A stretch of DNA of 64,000 bases. It comes from Ceratobasidium sp. AG-K. Lineage: Eukaryota; Basidiomycota; Agaricomycetes; Cantharellales; Ceratobasidiaceae. Location: assembly GCA_037039685.1 (NCBI GenBank), contig JAWNGF010000001.1, forward strand, positions 8,370,001 through 8,434,000, in the 5' to 3' direction. Position numbers and translations under genes: made by a program. Shown piece after piece: positions 23,712-37,815 of the stretch. The notes under the pieces were generated by a model, which worked only from the letters and a program-made list of their open reading frames with translations, was not told where the DNA came from and did not search any database. Position 1 is the stretch's first letter; every line of letters starts with the position of its first letter.

Positions 23712-24988
23712 GCTGTAATGATATGTGTTTGATGATTGCTCTGTCCGAGGTCTCCTACTTGGAAGATTACTCTCAAAACGCCCTTACGGACTTTCTTCTC
23801 GTATTCTCCCATATCATATGAATCACGTTGAAAGTAGTGAGTGGTGTCTGTACTCGTTAGCTGTACTTGAATGGGGACGCTGGAAACATTTCTTTGAAAA
23901 AGAATGCAAATCTGTGTTACAAATAACTGGTTTATCCTTAACTTTAGCTACTCAACACAACGGGTAAGACCACCAAGCCCTACCATGCTAAGGGGGCAAA
24001 ATCTGACAAAGCAACGCCATTGTATGCGCCTATATTCCGGGAAATTGACCTCTGACCTCAGCAGGTTTGGTTGAATACGCGTACGCTTAGATGGCGAGAA
24101 AGATTAACGTGCGACTAGGCGATTGTTGGATGACTTTGAGGCTCGGTAAAAGATGGAGGAATTGGAGAGTCAGACGCTCAAGCACGACAAACTCAGCTTT
24201 GCTATGAACAATATAATAGCTTGCCATAATGCATCACAACAAGCCTCCGAAGGCATGAATTCTGGTAAAACGACCTACTGCTAGAGCAGCTGATACTGTT
24301 GAAACATTAGTATCTGCTTCGTATAAATATGTTCGTATGTTGAAATGGATTGATTTGAGGGTGGGTGCACAAGGTACTCGTGAGACGCACACCTCAATCT
24401 CATATGCCAGAGAGTAGCCTCAGCTATTCATTGCAGGTTCAGAACCAGTAAATGCCTCGAATAAATTATGGTACTAGTCTATGCTAGGCGTGCTGGCAAG
24501 ACAGGTGCAAGCGACCTTCCCTAAGTTCAATACGCCAAACCCAGAACGTGGATTCAAGTTTCCAGGCGAAAAGAGAGGCTCTACGGGAGCCATTACCGGT
24601 AATAACACTACGGATTGTTTAGTAAAGTTGCTAAGGATGCTCGCAGCTTTTGTTGCAACATTCTAACTTATTCACCTTGGCGCCCTGGATTTTTAATCCG
24701 TGGATGCACAACTCCCAAATTGGGAGGGGCGCCCGTACACACCCCAGCCGCGAAGGAATACGCGTACACAAGCCGTAAGTTTCAGCACGTGTCTTCGATC
24801 AGTTCGCCGGCGGATCATTGGTAACCGGAAATTAGTGCATCGTGGCCGAGGCTGACGTGCGCTTCGGCCCCCACTACTGGGCCTCCACCGATAGGTATGG
24901 GACTAGATTGCTATTTAAACGCTTAAGAGCCCTTGCCTCTATTCAACACCTACCTACGACTAGACTTCGAGCAAGTACCAGCTTCCCG
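23712..24988. other. No recognisable gene
   Basis: Short frames only. A stretch near 24130-24260 reads like part of a helical protein (MEELESQTLKHDKLSFAMNN) but is interrupted and unidentifiable. Positions 24900-24988 are probably the promoter and 5' leader of the dehydrogenase that follows. Confidence 0.45.
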
Positions 24989-26149
24989 ATGCCGTCACTT
25001 TCAATTGTTCGTGCCGCCAACCTAGCCGCGGTTCCCAAGTACCGGCCTACAGCCCTGTTCTTGGGTGGAACGAGTGGAATCGGTAAGTGATGAATCGTCG
25101 ACTGGACCAACTCCATTTCCCTCACATCTATGTACACACATGACTTACCGGAGAATCGCCTGCAGGTCAAGCTGTCGCGGAGGCCCTAGCCGAAGCCACC
25201 AAGGGAAACGCCCATATCGTCATTTGCGGCCGCAACAAGTCTGCTGCGGACAAGATCATCGCTAATTTCCCTTCACACCCCGAGTCAAAATATGAGTTCG
25301 AGCCATGCGACGCAACACTAATGTCGAACGTGCGAAACGCGACGGCAGTCCCTCCTCACAAAGCTTCCCAAGTTGAATTACCTCGTGCTTAGCCCCGGGT
25401 GAGTTCATGGAGTAGCCACGGGGATATCCGCGACTGATGGAAGGTCGGGCTCGACTTAATAGGTTCCTGTCACTCAAGGGAAGAGATGAGACGACAGAGG
25501 GAATGGACAAGAAGCTTGCAGTACACTATTATGCGAGGTGGAAGTTTGTCTATGACCTTATGCCATTACTGGAGAAAGCCAGGGCGAACGGGGAGGAAGC
25601 CCGCGTTCTTACTGTGCTGTCCGCGGGGACCGTAAGTCGAGACTTACGAGATATCTTCTATGATGTATTGATCAATTGCTATTTTAGAACGGCAAGTTGG
25701 ACACGAATGATCTCGACCTTAAACAAGGGTACGGACTCAAAGCAGCTGCGGATAGTGCGACTGCAATGAACGACTACATGGTCGAGGAATTTGCCGCCCA
25801 GCACCCAGATATGGCATTTATCCATGCATACCCTGGTCTCGTGCGGACGCCAGTGGTCACAGATTTCCACTGGTCGCTCAAACTCCTCAAACCGCTTATA
25901 CACCTGATGAGCGTCTCACCTGCCGAATGTGCTCAGTGGATGATGTATACACTTTTGGACCCTCAGTTTTCGAAAGGTGGTTTCTTTAGGTGAGTGAGCG
26001 CTTGAGCTTGTTTAGACGCTCAACGGCGCTGAAAATGTTCGTACAGGAATAACCGTGCGGAAGACGTAGGACCGAACAAGTATAGTACACCAGAGCTGAG
26101 GAAACTGGTATGGGATCACACATTGAAACGTACGAGCAGCTCTGTGTAA
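24989..26149 (+). CDS. Short-chain dehydrogenase/reductase (one frameshift)
   Basis: An NAD(P)-dependent oxidoreductase of the SDR superfamily, about 320 residues. The N-terminal Rossmann motif reads LFLGGTSGIGQAVAEAL across an intron (25083-25165), the TGxxxGxG equivalent. HIVICGRNKSAA is the end of the second strand, where cofactor preference is set. NYLVLSPG corresponds to the NNAG strand. YGLKAAADSATAMNDYMVEE takes the place of the usual Y-x3-K helix, but the classic YxxxK is not obvious. The C-terminal part contains IHAYPGLVRTPV. Further introns lie at about 25399-25464, 25632-25687 and 25989-26046. A one-base shift near 25345-25350 is needed between NVRNAT and LLTKLPKLNYLV. The substrate is unknown; such genes are common in fungal secondary metabolism and detoxification. 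Confidence 0.8.
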
Positions 26150-26312
26150 CAAAATAGATGTTTTTCGCTTTATAAGTTGCAGTTGCAGCCCTGTACTATT
26201 ATTGTATCGTATTACCCCTGCTATATAATCTACGGATACCAGCTTCATGCCGGAGTGCTTTATGAAACTCTGTTATACTGGTGGCCAGGAGCCTTCGAAG
26301 ATGGCCTTGGAT

Positions 26313-26460
26313 GTATGGCCCCGGCTTGTACTGTGAGAGCTTTGAAAGGTTTACGAATCCAGCAGCTGGAGCATGCCAATATCATGGTGAGCCCCGAAGC
26401 ACCCTTGGCAGGATTTCCCTCGAGGTCTATCCCACAATCTGGCTTCATTAGGTGCAGGTG
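26313..26460 (+). pseudogene. Fragment of the BTB-family C-terminal module
   Basis: Encodes CMAPACTVRALKGLRIQQLE, which aligns with the tail of the BTB copies (CTITPCAAAALKNLQIQQLA in copy 3). No BTB half is present upstream; the dehydrogenase ends at 26149. It is a detached remnant. Confidence 0.55.
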
Positions 26461-26839
26461 ATCACTAGCCCAGACACTATAGTTCAGTAGAAGCGTAATC
26501 CATAACCTCGTCTCTTCAGGCGCCTTAACCTAACGCGAAACAAGCAAGTAATGAAGGCACTACTGGAAGTTGACCATCAAAATACCGCATACACTAACAT
26601 TCAGCTTCACTCCGACAAATATCACATAGCCGACTACCACTTAAATAGATATTACAATCGATGGTAGTTTTCTCAAAGCGAAACGAGACGAAGAGATATT
26701 TATATGTATGCGTCGCATCAGAATGAGTGCTGTGATCTCAGTACTAGCATTAGTGGTTTCATGTCCATATTATTGCTGTATTTGCGTCATATGCCCATAT
26801 CATAACCTCTTTAAAGACATGTTTGAGCCGTTTATGACT

Positions 26840-27045
26840 CCGCCCGTGCAACTGTAGCCTTTGAGGGCCTATAAGTACAACACCTGGCACAGACTAAAAG
26901 TATCGCAAACCCCGAAGCGACTCCAAGGCACCTTTTCTGTTTTGGAGCCCGATTAAACGTCGATTATGGACATTGCTACATCCACAAGTACCTCAGCCCA
27001 AGAGGAAGTGCAGCAGCTAGGTTATGCTCTTCAGAGCGACGAATG
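26840..27045 (+). pseudogene. Second fragment of the BTB-family tail
   Basis: The frame gives ATVAFEGL, a stop, then VQHLAQTKSIANPEA, followed in another frame by TSTSAQEEVQQLGYALQS. These match the order ALKNLQIQQLAHTKSIAI and SISTRKEVRYMVQTLQ of copy 3. It carries stop and frame changes, so it is clearly degenerate. Confidence 0.55.
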
Positions 27046-28169
27046 TCCGCAGAGCGCGTTTGGGACCATGTTCCCAGAAGTTCTGGCGATAGCTTTCGTT
27101 GTTCGTTTAGATCAATTACTGAGCTAATCCACAATCATGCCGCGGTATGTCGGGGGAATCTTGGCGACACAGGCGAACTCATCGGGATCGCACATGCACA
27201 GCAATCAAGTTGGTAGATTACTTTGCCAATTCATACCTGCCCAGTCTAAATGTCAAACCCTATCAGAGTATCCATGCATATTCATGCACATCCCCCCAAC
27301 CGGCGAGGCGGTCATTATCAATACAGCCCAAAACGCTAACCGCTCTCTCACGGTGACACTATCACGTCGGGGCATCATGAAAAGATGGAATCGAGGTTAA
27401 AAAGTTCACGGGTCGGGATTCGGGTGTGTCGCCAGCGGCCGAGGCAATCCGCTCCGGCATTTGAATCGGATCGGGGGAGATTCCCAGCTCTGATCGCCCC
27501 GCATACGACGCGCCTCAATTGCCTCCTTAATATCGCTAAATCATGTGGACATAAGGTAGAGTGGATCAAACGAAGTTTATGCAAAAATACGTTTTGTCCT
27601 ATGGACTATACGTGCCGAGTTTGGTGAATCGGAACCAGCTGCTAAGGTGGGTCGGTCAGGAAGCACGGTAGATATCCTTCGGGTCCGGAAGCATACTTAT
27701 GGTACTGAGTTAAAGGCACGGCCTCAAATGGACATCTGTAGGGATTTTGCATGTCTCAGCTAGTGTTAGAGGTGGCACACTTAGATATACCGTATGTAAC
27801 TATGCTTATCTTCATGCAGCACGTGGTTTGGAGCCAGATCGATAGAGTCCGATTGGACGCGTTTGAACGGGAGGACGCCGTCGTAAACGGTCTACTGTAA
27901 TTTGGATCAAAGATACGAGCCTACGAGCAATCCGATGGGGGAGGTGTTAGGTAGCGGGAGTAGAGGCTGGTTCTCACGTCCGAGATATATATATACGCTG
28001 CAAAACATGAGAGCCCAAATGACATGCGATGGATTCCCTGTCTCAAATTTTCACGCAAGGAGTTGGGTTTAACATCGTTAAATCAGAGTACAAAACAAGG
28101 AATAAAATACACCGAGACCGACAACAAGATGAATCAATAAACAAATGACAGCAAGGCCAGAAGAGAAGA
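27046..28169. other. No recognisable gene
   Basis: Short frames without recognisable motifs on either strand. The last 100 bases before 28170 are the 3' end region of the H2A gene. Confidence 0.5.
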
Positions 28170-28759
<590 letters not shown>

Positions 28760-29327
28760 GTTTGTTGTAGAGAGAAATAGGTTGAAAAGGGGCGAGGTGA
28801 ATGTGTTTGGGGGATGACACTTCAGAGGTCAGGTATTTATCACATCAGCAATCCTGAGTAGCCCGTGTTTGTCTAGGTTTTCCTCTCACGTGGGCAAAAC
28901 AATTGTATCAGTTAATCACATGACCTGGCGTCACCAATGGACTGCGACCCAACCAATCGTGCACGGTCATCGCTCCAGTAGATGCATACCGCCTGTTAGA
29001 TCACCGATTTATGCCCACTGGTTAGTCGATAGCTTCCTGATGCTCAACGGAGTAGAGCCAGGCCGGGGATCGTGGAAAAGATTGGATAAGCGCTGTGATG
29101 TCGTATGGTGTTTGTTATGATTGATCGCCTACCACGTGATTAGGCTGGATTGAACAGGGAACGAGGCGTTTCTATTAAAGGAGTCCACCACCAGTGCTCT
29201 TGTGCATCATCCCACCACACGTATCTCCCGCTGCTTGCGCTCACTCTCACCAACTCTACCACCTCATCGTAAGTGAAATCTGGTGGCTTGCATTGAATAT
29301 TTGTTCAATCCGTCTTCCAGACTTCCA
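28760..29327. promoter_or_regulatory. Bidirectional H2A-H2B promoter region
   Basis: The 568 bp between the two start codons hold two CCAAT boxes (28934-28938 and 28953-28957) and two CACGTG E-boxes (28887-28892 and 29133-29138). A shared divergent promoter is the usual fungal arrangement for this pair and supports coordinated S-phase expression. The roles of the individual boxes are inferred. Confidence 0.65.
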
Positions 29328-29894
29328 ATGGCCGGACCCAAGCCCGCTTCCACTGCCGGAAAGGCCCCCGCCTCCACCGCTGGCAAGGCGCCTGCCAAGT
29401 CCACTGAGCCCTCGTCGGCAAAGAAGACCGCCTCCAAGTCGGCTGCCAAGGCTGCCGCTCCCAAAGACGACTCTGAGAAGAAGAAGCGCAAGAAGAGCCG
29501 CAAGGAGACCTACTCGTCCTACATCTACAAGGGTAAGTTCACTTCGCCACATTGTCACAACAGCATGTTCACGTGTCGCTAGTCCTCAAGCAGGTCCACC
29601 CTGATACCGGTATCTCCAACAAGGCGATGGCCATTCTCAACTCCTTTGTCAACGATATCTTTGAGCGCATTGCTACTGAGGCCTCCAGTATGTCCCATCT
29701 TCCTTTTTCACGTCTCGAACGCGTATTAAATATATATCTCCACAGAGCTCGCTTCCTACTCAAAGAAGAGCACTATCTCTTCTCGTGAGATCCAGACGTC
29801 TGTCCGATTGATCCTTCCCGGAGAGCTGTCCAAGCACGCGATCTCCGAGGGTACCAAGTCGGTGACCAAGTTCTCGGCGGGTGCTGGCAAATAG
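29328..29894 (+). CDS. Histone H2B
   Basis: Three exons: start at 29328, introns at about 29531-29580 and 29689-29744. The N-terminal tail is Lys/Ala/Ser-rich with a repeated STAGKAPA unit. The fold region is standard: [90 protein letters not shown]. The Lys of the GTKSVTKF segment is the conserved Lys120/123-type ubiquitination site targeted by Bre1 in other fungi. It ends at TAG 29892-29894. Confidence 0.97.
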
Positions 29895-30587
29895 ACACAG
29901 CGCTTGTTTGTTGTTTGGCCTTGGTTCTGCACTTTTTTTATGACTTGCGCTTTTGACTTGTACTCTTAGTGTGATTTTATATATTCGCCTTATGATCCTT
30001 AGCCAGAACTTCAGTTTTCGCATGAAACAAGCACCCTGGTTGATACGCGATATATTTGTTGTGTAGGCCATGCGTCGGATGTATATCATGACAAGATGGC
30101 GTGTTCGTTCCTCCGGAAGCATGGTCAACTAGCATAAAATCATACACACAGCATATTCATGTCATCGTAACTGATTCCAACTTCAAAATACAAAATTGTC
30201 CTTGATCATTGCCCCATGTCTCCCAATCATACAAGCCCGTGTCCATCAAACGTATACTGTATAAGTGCCGATTCTTCGACCATCAAGGTCGGGCGAACCA
30301 TCCCAGCGCGAGTCGATAAATACATAACCACGGACATATTTGGTTCCCTGCCACAAGCGTCGAGTTTCATGTATACAGATTCGATCCAAGAGCTGGGAAC
30401 ACGTGCGGGTATTGTCTCCAAGGCAAGCGTAGACAAGGGGCCATCACAAAATAGGTAGTGAAAACGCCTTGAATTCACCCGTCCCCACCAGACGACACCC
30501 ACTATGTTCGGAGGGAACCTGTAGTCAGCATCACCATAGCAAATAACGCAAGTAATAAATTCAAGTTATTCCTCGATGCACGTACTG
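29895..30587. other. Convergent 3' regions, no gene
   Basis: Lies between the ends of H2B (plus) and the Zn2Cys6 factor (minus). It is AT-rich in part, with only short frames. I see no further gene. Confidence 0.6.
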
Positions 30588-33438
30588 TTACATAAAAACC
30601 AATCTGGATCCTCGTTTATTCATCACCGACTGCCAATTTGCTTCTCCTGATCCAGCGCGCTCGCTAAGTACAGCCGTCAAAAGCTCGGCAGTTTGCATGT
30701 CGATTTCACGGATAACAGGCCTGAGACAACTCCTGAGAAACATTCCTTGTTCCATACTCCCCGCAACGCTTCCAGCGATAAATATGCAGAACGGGAGTCC
30801 ACGCACAACTGGGAAGCGCAGGTCGTCGGCGGGTGTGGGCTTCGCGCCGTGAGGAAGGTAGCTGAGCCCAAGTTCACGCAATGCGCCACACGTATCTGAG
30901 ACTGCTTGCGCAATATCGTGCACACGCGGGTGCTCTCCAGAGATGATTGTATGCAAGAATACGCGCCCAGCGCACCGGAAGACCTCACGTGTCGCCGGGG
31001 GAAGTGTACGCCGGTAAGGGCGAAGAAGAGGATCGAGTGACACTGCCATTACAGAAGGGTGCTGACGTGTAGGCGATGTTGGATGTGTTACAGGCACGGT
31101 GTCCCGATCGACGACTTTCACTTCCGAGTTAGCAGATAGACCAGACGTTGCTTTGCTGTTCGGAGCATTATCGGAATTGGGCATCACTGCCGCAACGTCC
31201 GCGTCGCCGCGTGCACTGGTTGGGGTTGGCGGGGCCGGTGTGCTAGATGCCAAATTTTCATTCGACCTCGTCACGGGGGTACTAGGATCGGCCGCTTTGT
31301 TGGTCGAGCCCTCGGAGTTAGAGTCAACTTTCGACGTTACGGGCGGTTGGCCCGCACCGGTAGCTCCATCGACCTTAATTGTGCTGGGTCGAACCAGCAT
31401 AGGGGTGGGCTGTGACCTAGACGGAGATGATATGGGAGCAACCACAGGCCCTTGCTGCTTTGCCTGACTATCGGAAGTGACCGGACGCCGCGATCCCGCA
31501 TTCACAATGGCAGGTGTCGGGTGCAGGAGCGACTCGGCGGACGGGGGAGCCAAGAGAGCGTCAATGCGCTTAGCCCAACGAGACAAGTCCATTACGCTCA
31601 ACGATCCGTGACGTATATGCTCTGCCTTCCATGACGCCATCGCCGACATTTCAGCCATTGCGAGAATTGTTTTAGCCGGAATGTCCAGCAAGTCATCGAG
31701 GCGCGGTTGAATGGTGGTTCGTACGCCAATGGAATCTTTCGAGGCAGAGGCATCGGTATGCTTGAATGCCGAGCGATAGGAGTCGAGAAAATGGGGCGGA
31801 CGACACAGTGCAATGGACGAGTAAATGTCGATGTTGATCGCTGCCTGTATCAAGGCCCGCTGACGATCGGTACTACGCCGCAAAGCTGAAGCCAAATCGG
31901 TGAAATGCGCGATTGTGCTTGCAAGCCACCGGCAAGATAGCTCAAGAATAAAGCCGCTTCCAGAAGAGGACCCTTGGTTTCCGCGTCGTGCGATGTGGCG
32001 AGTAAGCAATTCTCCAACTCCGCCAAAGTGTAGAAGCGTATATAAGACTGCAAGCATATCAATGTCATTGTGCCTCGTTGCGCGGTCAAAGGTCGGGCTG
32101 AGCGCATTCAGCGCGGTCGCGCATGCACTATTTGAAGCAGCAAGTTCGAGACATAATTTCTGAGTTGATTGGTGGTGGGGGCCGTCTGTAGAGGTCAGGA
32201 ACTTAATGCGGTTCTGATGGTGCTGCGCTTGCACGACCAAGACGTTTCGAACACACGTCTCCCGATGCGCAACTGCCAGCAACTCCTGAGCAGTCAAGTT
32301 GAAACCTGCAAGCTCGTGGAGCACAGGGAAAATCACGTTCACGTAGTAGAGCTACAGGCCGTAAGCCTAGGGACCATATTGGTGTAGGCGCCAAAAGCAC
32401 TTACCAATTCTGGATCGGCAGATAAAGAATCAACAGTCGTGGGGCTGAGAGCGTTTGTTTCGGCACGTTGTTTCGTAGCGGCCTCGCCTTTATTAACAGA
32501 AATTTCACCTTTTGGATGATCCTCAGCTACGTCAAAGTATTAGATGAAAGGTTCTGAGCGTTGTGCTTCACATACCAACGCGTATATCCTCATCTGTAGC
32601 CATCTCGGCTTCGTTGGGCTTATCAGAAGAATCCGCGTTTGACATAGGCTCTGGCGACTTGAAAAGGACGGGCGCTTCCTTTTTAGTCAATGGAAGAAGC
32701 TGATAATGTCGAGGGGTCTCTTCGTCTGAACCGTCTGTAGAACAATGCATCAGGACGTAGGCCTGTACAAAGCTCGACTTCGCATCAACGCACCAGAATC
32801 ATCGGCGAGCTGGTCCACATTCATAGCGTCCGAGGAGACGCCGTAATCGACGCTGCTCGGGCCAACCATGGACGAGCTGCCACCGGTGGAACGACCGCGT
32901 AGGCCTTCGAACGATAAGAACGGCACTGGCACACTGGCATCTTGACGCGCATGAAGGCCACTCTTGGGAGAGTTTTCTGTGGGGAAGTTTGTTCAATACC
33001 ATTTGCTTTATCCAATGTACTCTCTCCATCACTAACCAGCCAAAAACCGCTTGATGGTCCGTTTGAATTCCTCCACTTTGACGCCCTGTAACCAACCAAC
33101 GCCGCGCGCCAAAATTTGTTTGTGAATAATAGACGCCTAGGGTACAAAACCCACATACCTTGAGCCACTCAGGGCGATTACGAGAATATCCTAAACATTC
33201 GATATGAAGCCGACGACACGACTCACAAGAATCGGCGTGTTTCCCTTGATCGCATTTCTAGTATCATGTGGAACAGATAAACAAGACCGGCCACCTGGTC
33301 AACTCGAGGCACTACCTTGCGGCGAATCCTGCAAGTAAGGCATCCCTCTTTGCTCCTTATGTTCTTGGACTTGCGTTCTGGAGACCCGGAGGCAATACGA
33401 CTCGTTTTGGAGGCTACACCGGCCGTGGAAACCACCAT
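30588..33438 (-). CDS. Zn2Cys6 fungal transcription factor
   Basis: The start MVVSTAGVASK at 33438 is followed by a basic stretch and the binuclear zinc cluster, split by an intron after RRK: C-L-T-C-RIRRK then KCDQGKHADSCESCRRLHIEC. All six cysteines are present with fungal C6 spacing. The next exon carries EFKRTIKRFLAG (about 33050), then acidic/Ser-rich linkers. The large last exon (about 32345-30588) holds a fungal_trans_2-like helical domain: NVIFPVLHELAGFNLT, LLAVAHRETCVRN, DIDMLAVLYTLLHF, with a Ser/Thr/Pro-rich disordered stretch (about 31500-31080) and a further helical end. It would act in the nucleus as a DNA-binding regulator; targets are unknown. Length is about 800 residues. Confidence 0.88.
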
Positions 33439-36400
33439 CGTGATCTCTACGCCACAGATAAATTAGCACTCGACACTTCAAAGTCACAGAGTATTCTGAC
33501 TTGACTCCTTGGTTGTATTGGTATGTATTTGGACAGCGTCTAACAGGGGGGGAGGACTTGGGAGAGGGTGACGAGGCGCCTTTTGCCAGGCGTTTAAGTG
33601 GTACCCGCGGGCGCTTAGGCTCATCATGCCTCGTGGCCTAGGGCATCACCAGCGTTCGCTTTCGATAGGGGACTGATTCTACCACAACCTTCGGAACTCA
33701 GTTTCGTTTTTCAATTCCCCGTAGTCGATTCTGGGAATAGCACTGTTTTTTTTCTTTGCACGTGCATGCTCATCGCAGTCGCATTAAAGTCGTGCATATC
33801 GCAACCCAGTGGTTACCACGACGCTCACATGGACTCAGTCCCAACTGAATTCCCCCATCTCCTGCTACAACTGCAAGAATCAGCTCCACGAGTATTATTG
33901 GGGTCACAAATAACCACTATATAGAACAAGCCCAGACCGACTTGATTTGGGGGAGGGGGGACAAAGGTTCGCGGGGGGAGAGCTTGAGTGTCCTTGAAAT
34001 ATTTTGCTGCAAGGGCACTAGATCTTTGTCGAGACCTCTCTTAACCAGAGCCGAGAACTCGCCCAGATCCTTCAACCCCAGACGTTCTCTGGGCCTATCT
34101 GCGCTTGATTTTACATTCGTTCGCCATGCCCGTCTCGAGATCGAACACGTGCAGGGGAAATCGGAGAGATATCAACGATGGACCATTGATGACATCACGG
34201 ATACTGTGGCCGGAGTAACAGTCAAAAATGCCATAATTTGTATCAACACCGCGAGGTCTATGCGTCACTTCAGGTAACAAAAGATGCCATTACATTGATG
34301 TCACACTCTAAATGTATTTCTAATCCAGGCAGAAAGCACTCAACGCTTGCAGGCACGCCCAGGATAGGAGCCAGTTCTGTACTGATTCATGATACATGCG
34401 CCTAGCACGTGTTTCTATCGTGGCCCATAGCCGATACGCATGATGGTCTCGTGGGATATCAGCCGGAGACTGCACCCAGCGGATTCGTGCAGCCGCTGAA
34501 CAACAGACCTAAAGTCAACCCGAGGCAGCGCCGAGTCGCCCAATACATGCGCTGCATGAAACCAATTGTCGCCGTCCCTTCTTGATTTAGGTCAATTGAG
34601 TGTTGGACCCACATGTTCATCTTAATCCGCTCGTAGCACTGTGCAAAGGGCTACGCCTAAGCGGAAGTTACCGGTATGATCCCGCAAACGAGGCGAGGAG
34701 CGATATAGACCACGCATAAATAGACGAGCGATTTCCTAGTACAAATAAAATAGGGTAACCGCTGTCACGATAACTGTAATAGGCGCTCATCGGTGTGTAT
34801 GGGCTTCGAGGCGCTCAACCACCTTGGCGTTATGGAGCTTCTCAAAATTCACGCATATTCACACAGCCTCTTTGAGCTCACCTGGAACCCACTAGTAATG
34901 CACCCTACCAGTTAACCTTCACGAACTCGGCCATGTAAACGAAGAATAATCACCACATCCACATGGTGTCCACTTGGCTTCGTAATGGTGGGCGCCTGTC
35001 AAGCCCTGGTTTGAACCTTGTCAGTCGCGCGCGCGTACATGGCGTACTTCCAAGTGCGATGCTCGCTAGTTGGTTGCCCCTTGATACACATCCAAGTTTA
35101 TGACACATTATTCTCGCCCGATTTCTGAACTCTCAGTATTAACAAATAGTTGTAGGTCCTCATGGCCAATGTGGCAAGTTAGATAGCCTACTCAGCAATA
35201 AGCCGTCATAGGCAAAGCATAGTTCAACTCTAGTTGATAAACGCCCACGAATCTACTTCCATCAAAGAATGTTCGTTTGAAGTAGCGTAATACGGGGGTA
35301 CGTACATTGTGGTGTTCGTGTGGGTTTTTTTTGCGGGCCGAATCATTGGCCGTGTTGAGACTCCAGGGTAAATTGCTGTACTTGTAGCAGGACAAGCATC
35401 TGTTACTTGTTCAGTCAGCATACTCGCGATCTAATATACGAACTGCCGGTGGGAGTTTGTAGACGTGATCATATGCACGACACAACATATATTAGCGATC
35501 CAACGCAGGACAGTTGGACTTCAGTGCTTCGGCCTGTCGGTTGAAGGTAGCACAGATATACATAGCGCAATATTAACAAAAATAAATAAACATTACTGTA
35601 TCGTATTTGCCCGAACGTCTGGCGAATAATTTGTTCCAGCAAGCCCAATACCCAGTTTCTCTTCATGAGCAGCAGCCTTCCGAAATACTCAGTGACCTGC
35701 GGGCGAATAGGTGACTCAGAAGTACTTTACGTGGAGTGGAGATTACTCACAGTTTTTTTTTTTTTTCTTCTTTTTTTTTCTTTATTTTTTCTTCTTGCAC
35801 GAAAGTATTAAATTAAAACATCTTCTGGAGACTTCGTTGGATAATAGATTCATTGATAGATCACGCTTGGTTGAGCTGATAGATTCTCGCTTCAAGTAAC
35901 AGGGAGTATAAGGCCTGCCACAGACAGATTCCAGACGGGACCATCAGATAATAAATCACAATGGCTTGTGTGCACTGGTAATCCTCAAAGTAAGGAACCA
36001 GTGACCGCAAAAGAACAGGTTCGCTAGTTGAAAATATGGTTTACTGTGCGGCAAACATCGGACAGATTTTGGAACGGCCGGTAATAATTCTAGCACAGAT
36101 GCAGAAATGTTTTGTTCTTACTCAGACAGATGGCATACAGGTGATCCAACGTTGACCCTCCAGCGCATATAGCTAGCACAATCAGCGGTCCAGCAACTTT
36201 ATGTACGCTCATAACGCATTCAATCCATATCACAATAGTGCGCCACCAATGGTATGCTGCCATCGTCCACCCTCGAGCCAGCCCGAGTACTGTATGTGAG
36301 GAAACTACATGTGGATCTACTCGATGTGCACCCGAGTGAGATAGACTAGAACGGGACAGCCAAAGCGCCCGCCGTATATGACAAGAATTATTAGAGCGAC

Positions 36401-36900
36401 AAAGTAACGGCTAGATGTGATTGAGCTTGGGGTACGCCGTGAACCAGTTGAAGCGTAACACTAGACCTACTTTATTCAAGACACGTTGGTAGAGTGCATT
36501 GCCAAGGACTTGCAAGCTTGGATATTATACACTGTGTGCTCAATTGTGTATTAGCCTCATACCATTGACCAATCGTGTGTGGTTCCACCCCTGCGCGAAT
36601 CCTCGCGGGTAGATATAACTTGAGAAAGGCGCCGATTTTTACCTGATTTTGATAGTTGCGCAGCTTCGTTTTTTAAAGTATGCCATGACCCCGGGACCCC
36701 CATCGAACGTCTGACCGGCTTTGAAGAAGGAAACCATAATGTATGCTTAGCGTGAGGGTGTACGCGGTACGTAGCACGGACCCGTATGCTATTCTAGGTA
36801 ATGTAATGTCAGCGGATTATCAGGCCATGGTGTTTGGACCTTTACCCTTAACGTAACAAGGCGCTAGTGCATTGAGGGATTTGGTTTTGGATGCGCAATT
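33439..36900. other. Gene-poor region
   Basis: About 3.5 kb without a recognisable gene on either strand. The frame at 33942-34277 (ERYQRWTIDDITDTVAG) is the longest and matches nothing I know. No terminal repeats, transposase or reverse-transcriptase motif was seen. Confidence 0.5.
35752..35796 (+). repeat. T-rich low-complexity tract
   Basis: An almost pure T tract broken by single C or A bases. It is a simple repeat; the frame that runs through it encodes mainly phenylalanine and is not a gene. Confidence 0.9.

Positions 36901-37815
<915 letters not shown>

Noticed and set aside
29194..29604. Proline-rich plus-strand frame over H2B
   Set aside because: Out-of-frame reading of the Lys/Ala-rich H2B tail.
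33100..33165. A 22-nt intron in the Zn2Cys6 gene
   Set aside because: Too short; extending to the next acceptor (TACAG, about 73 nt) joins the exons in frame and keeps EWLK-GVKVEEFKRT.
35711..35899. Open frame across the T tract
   Set aside because: Mostly polyphenylalanine from a simple repeat.
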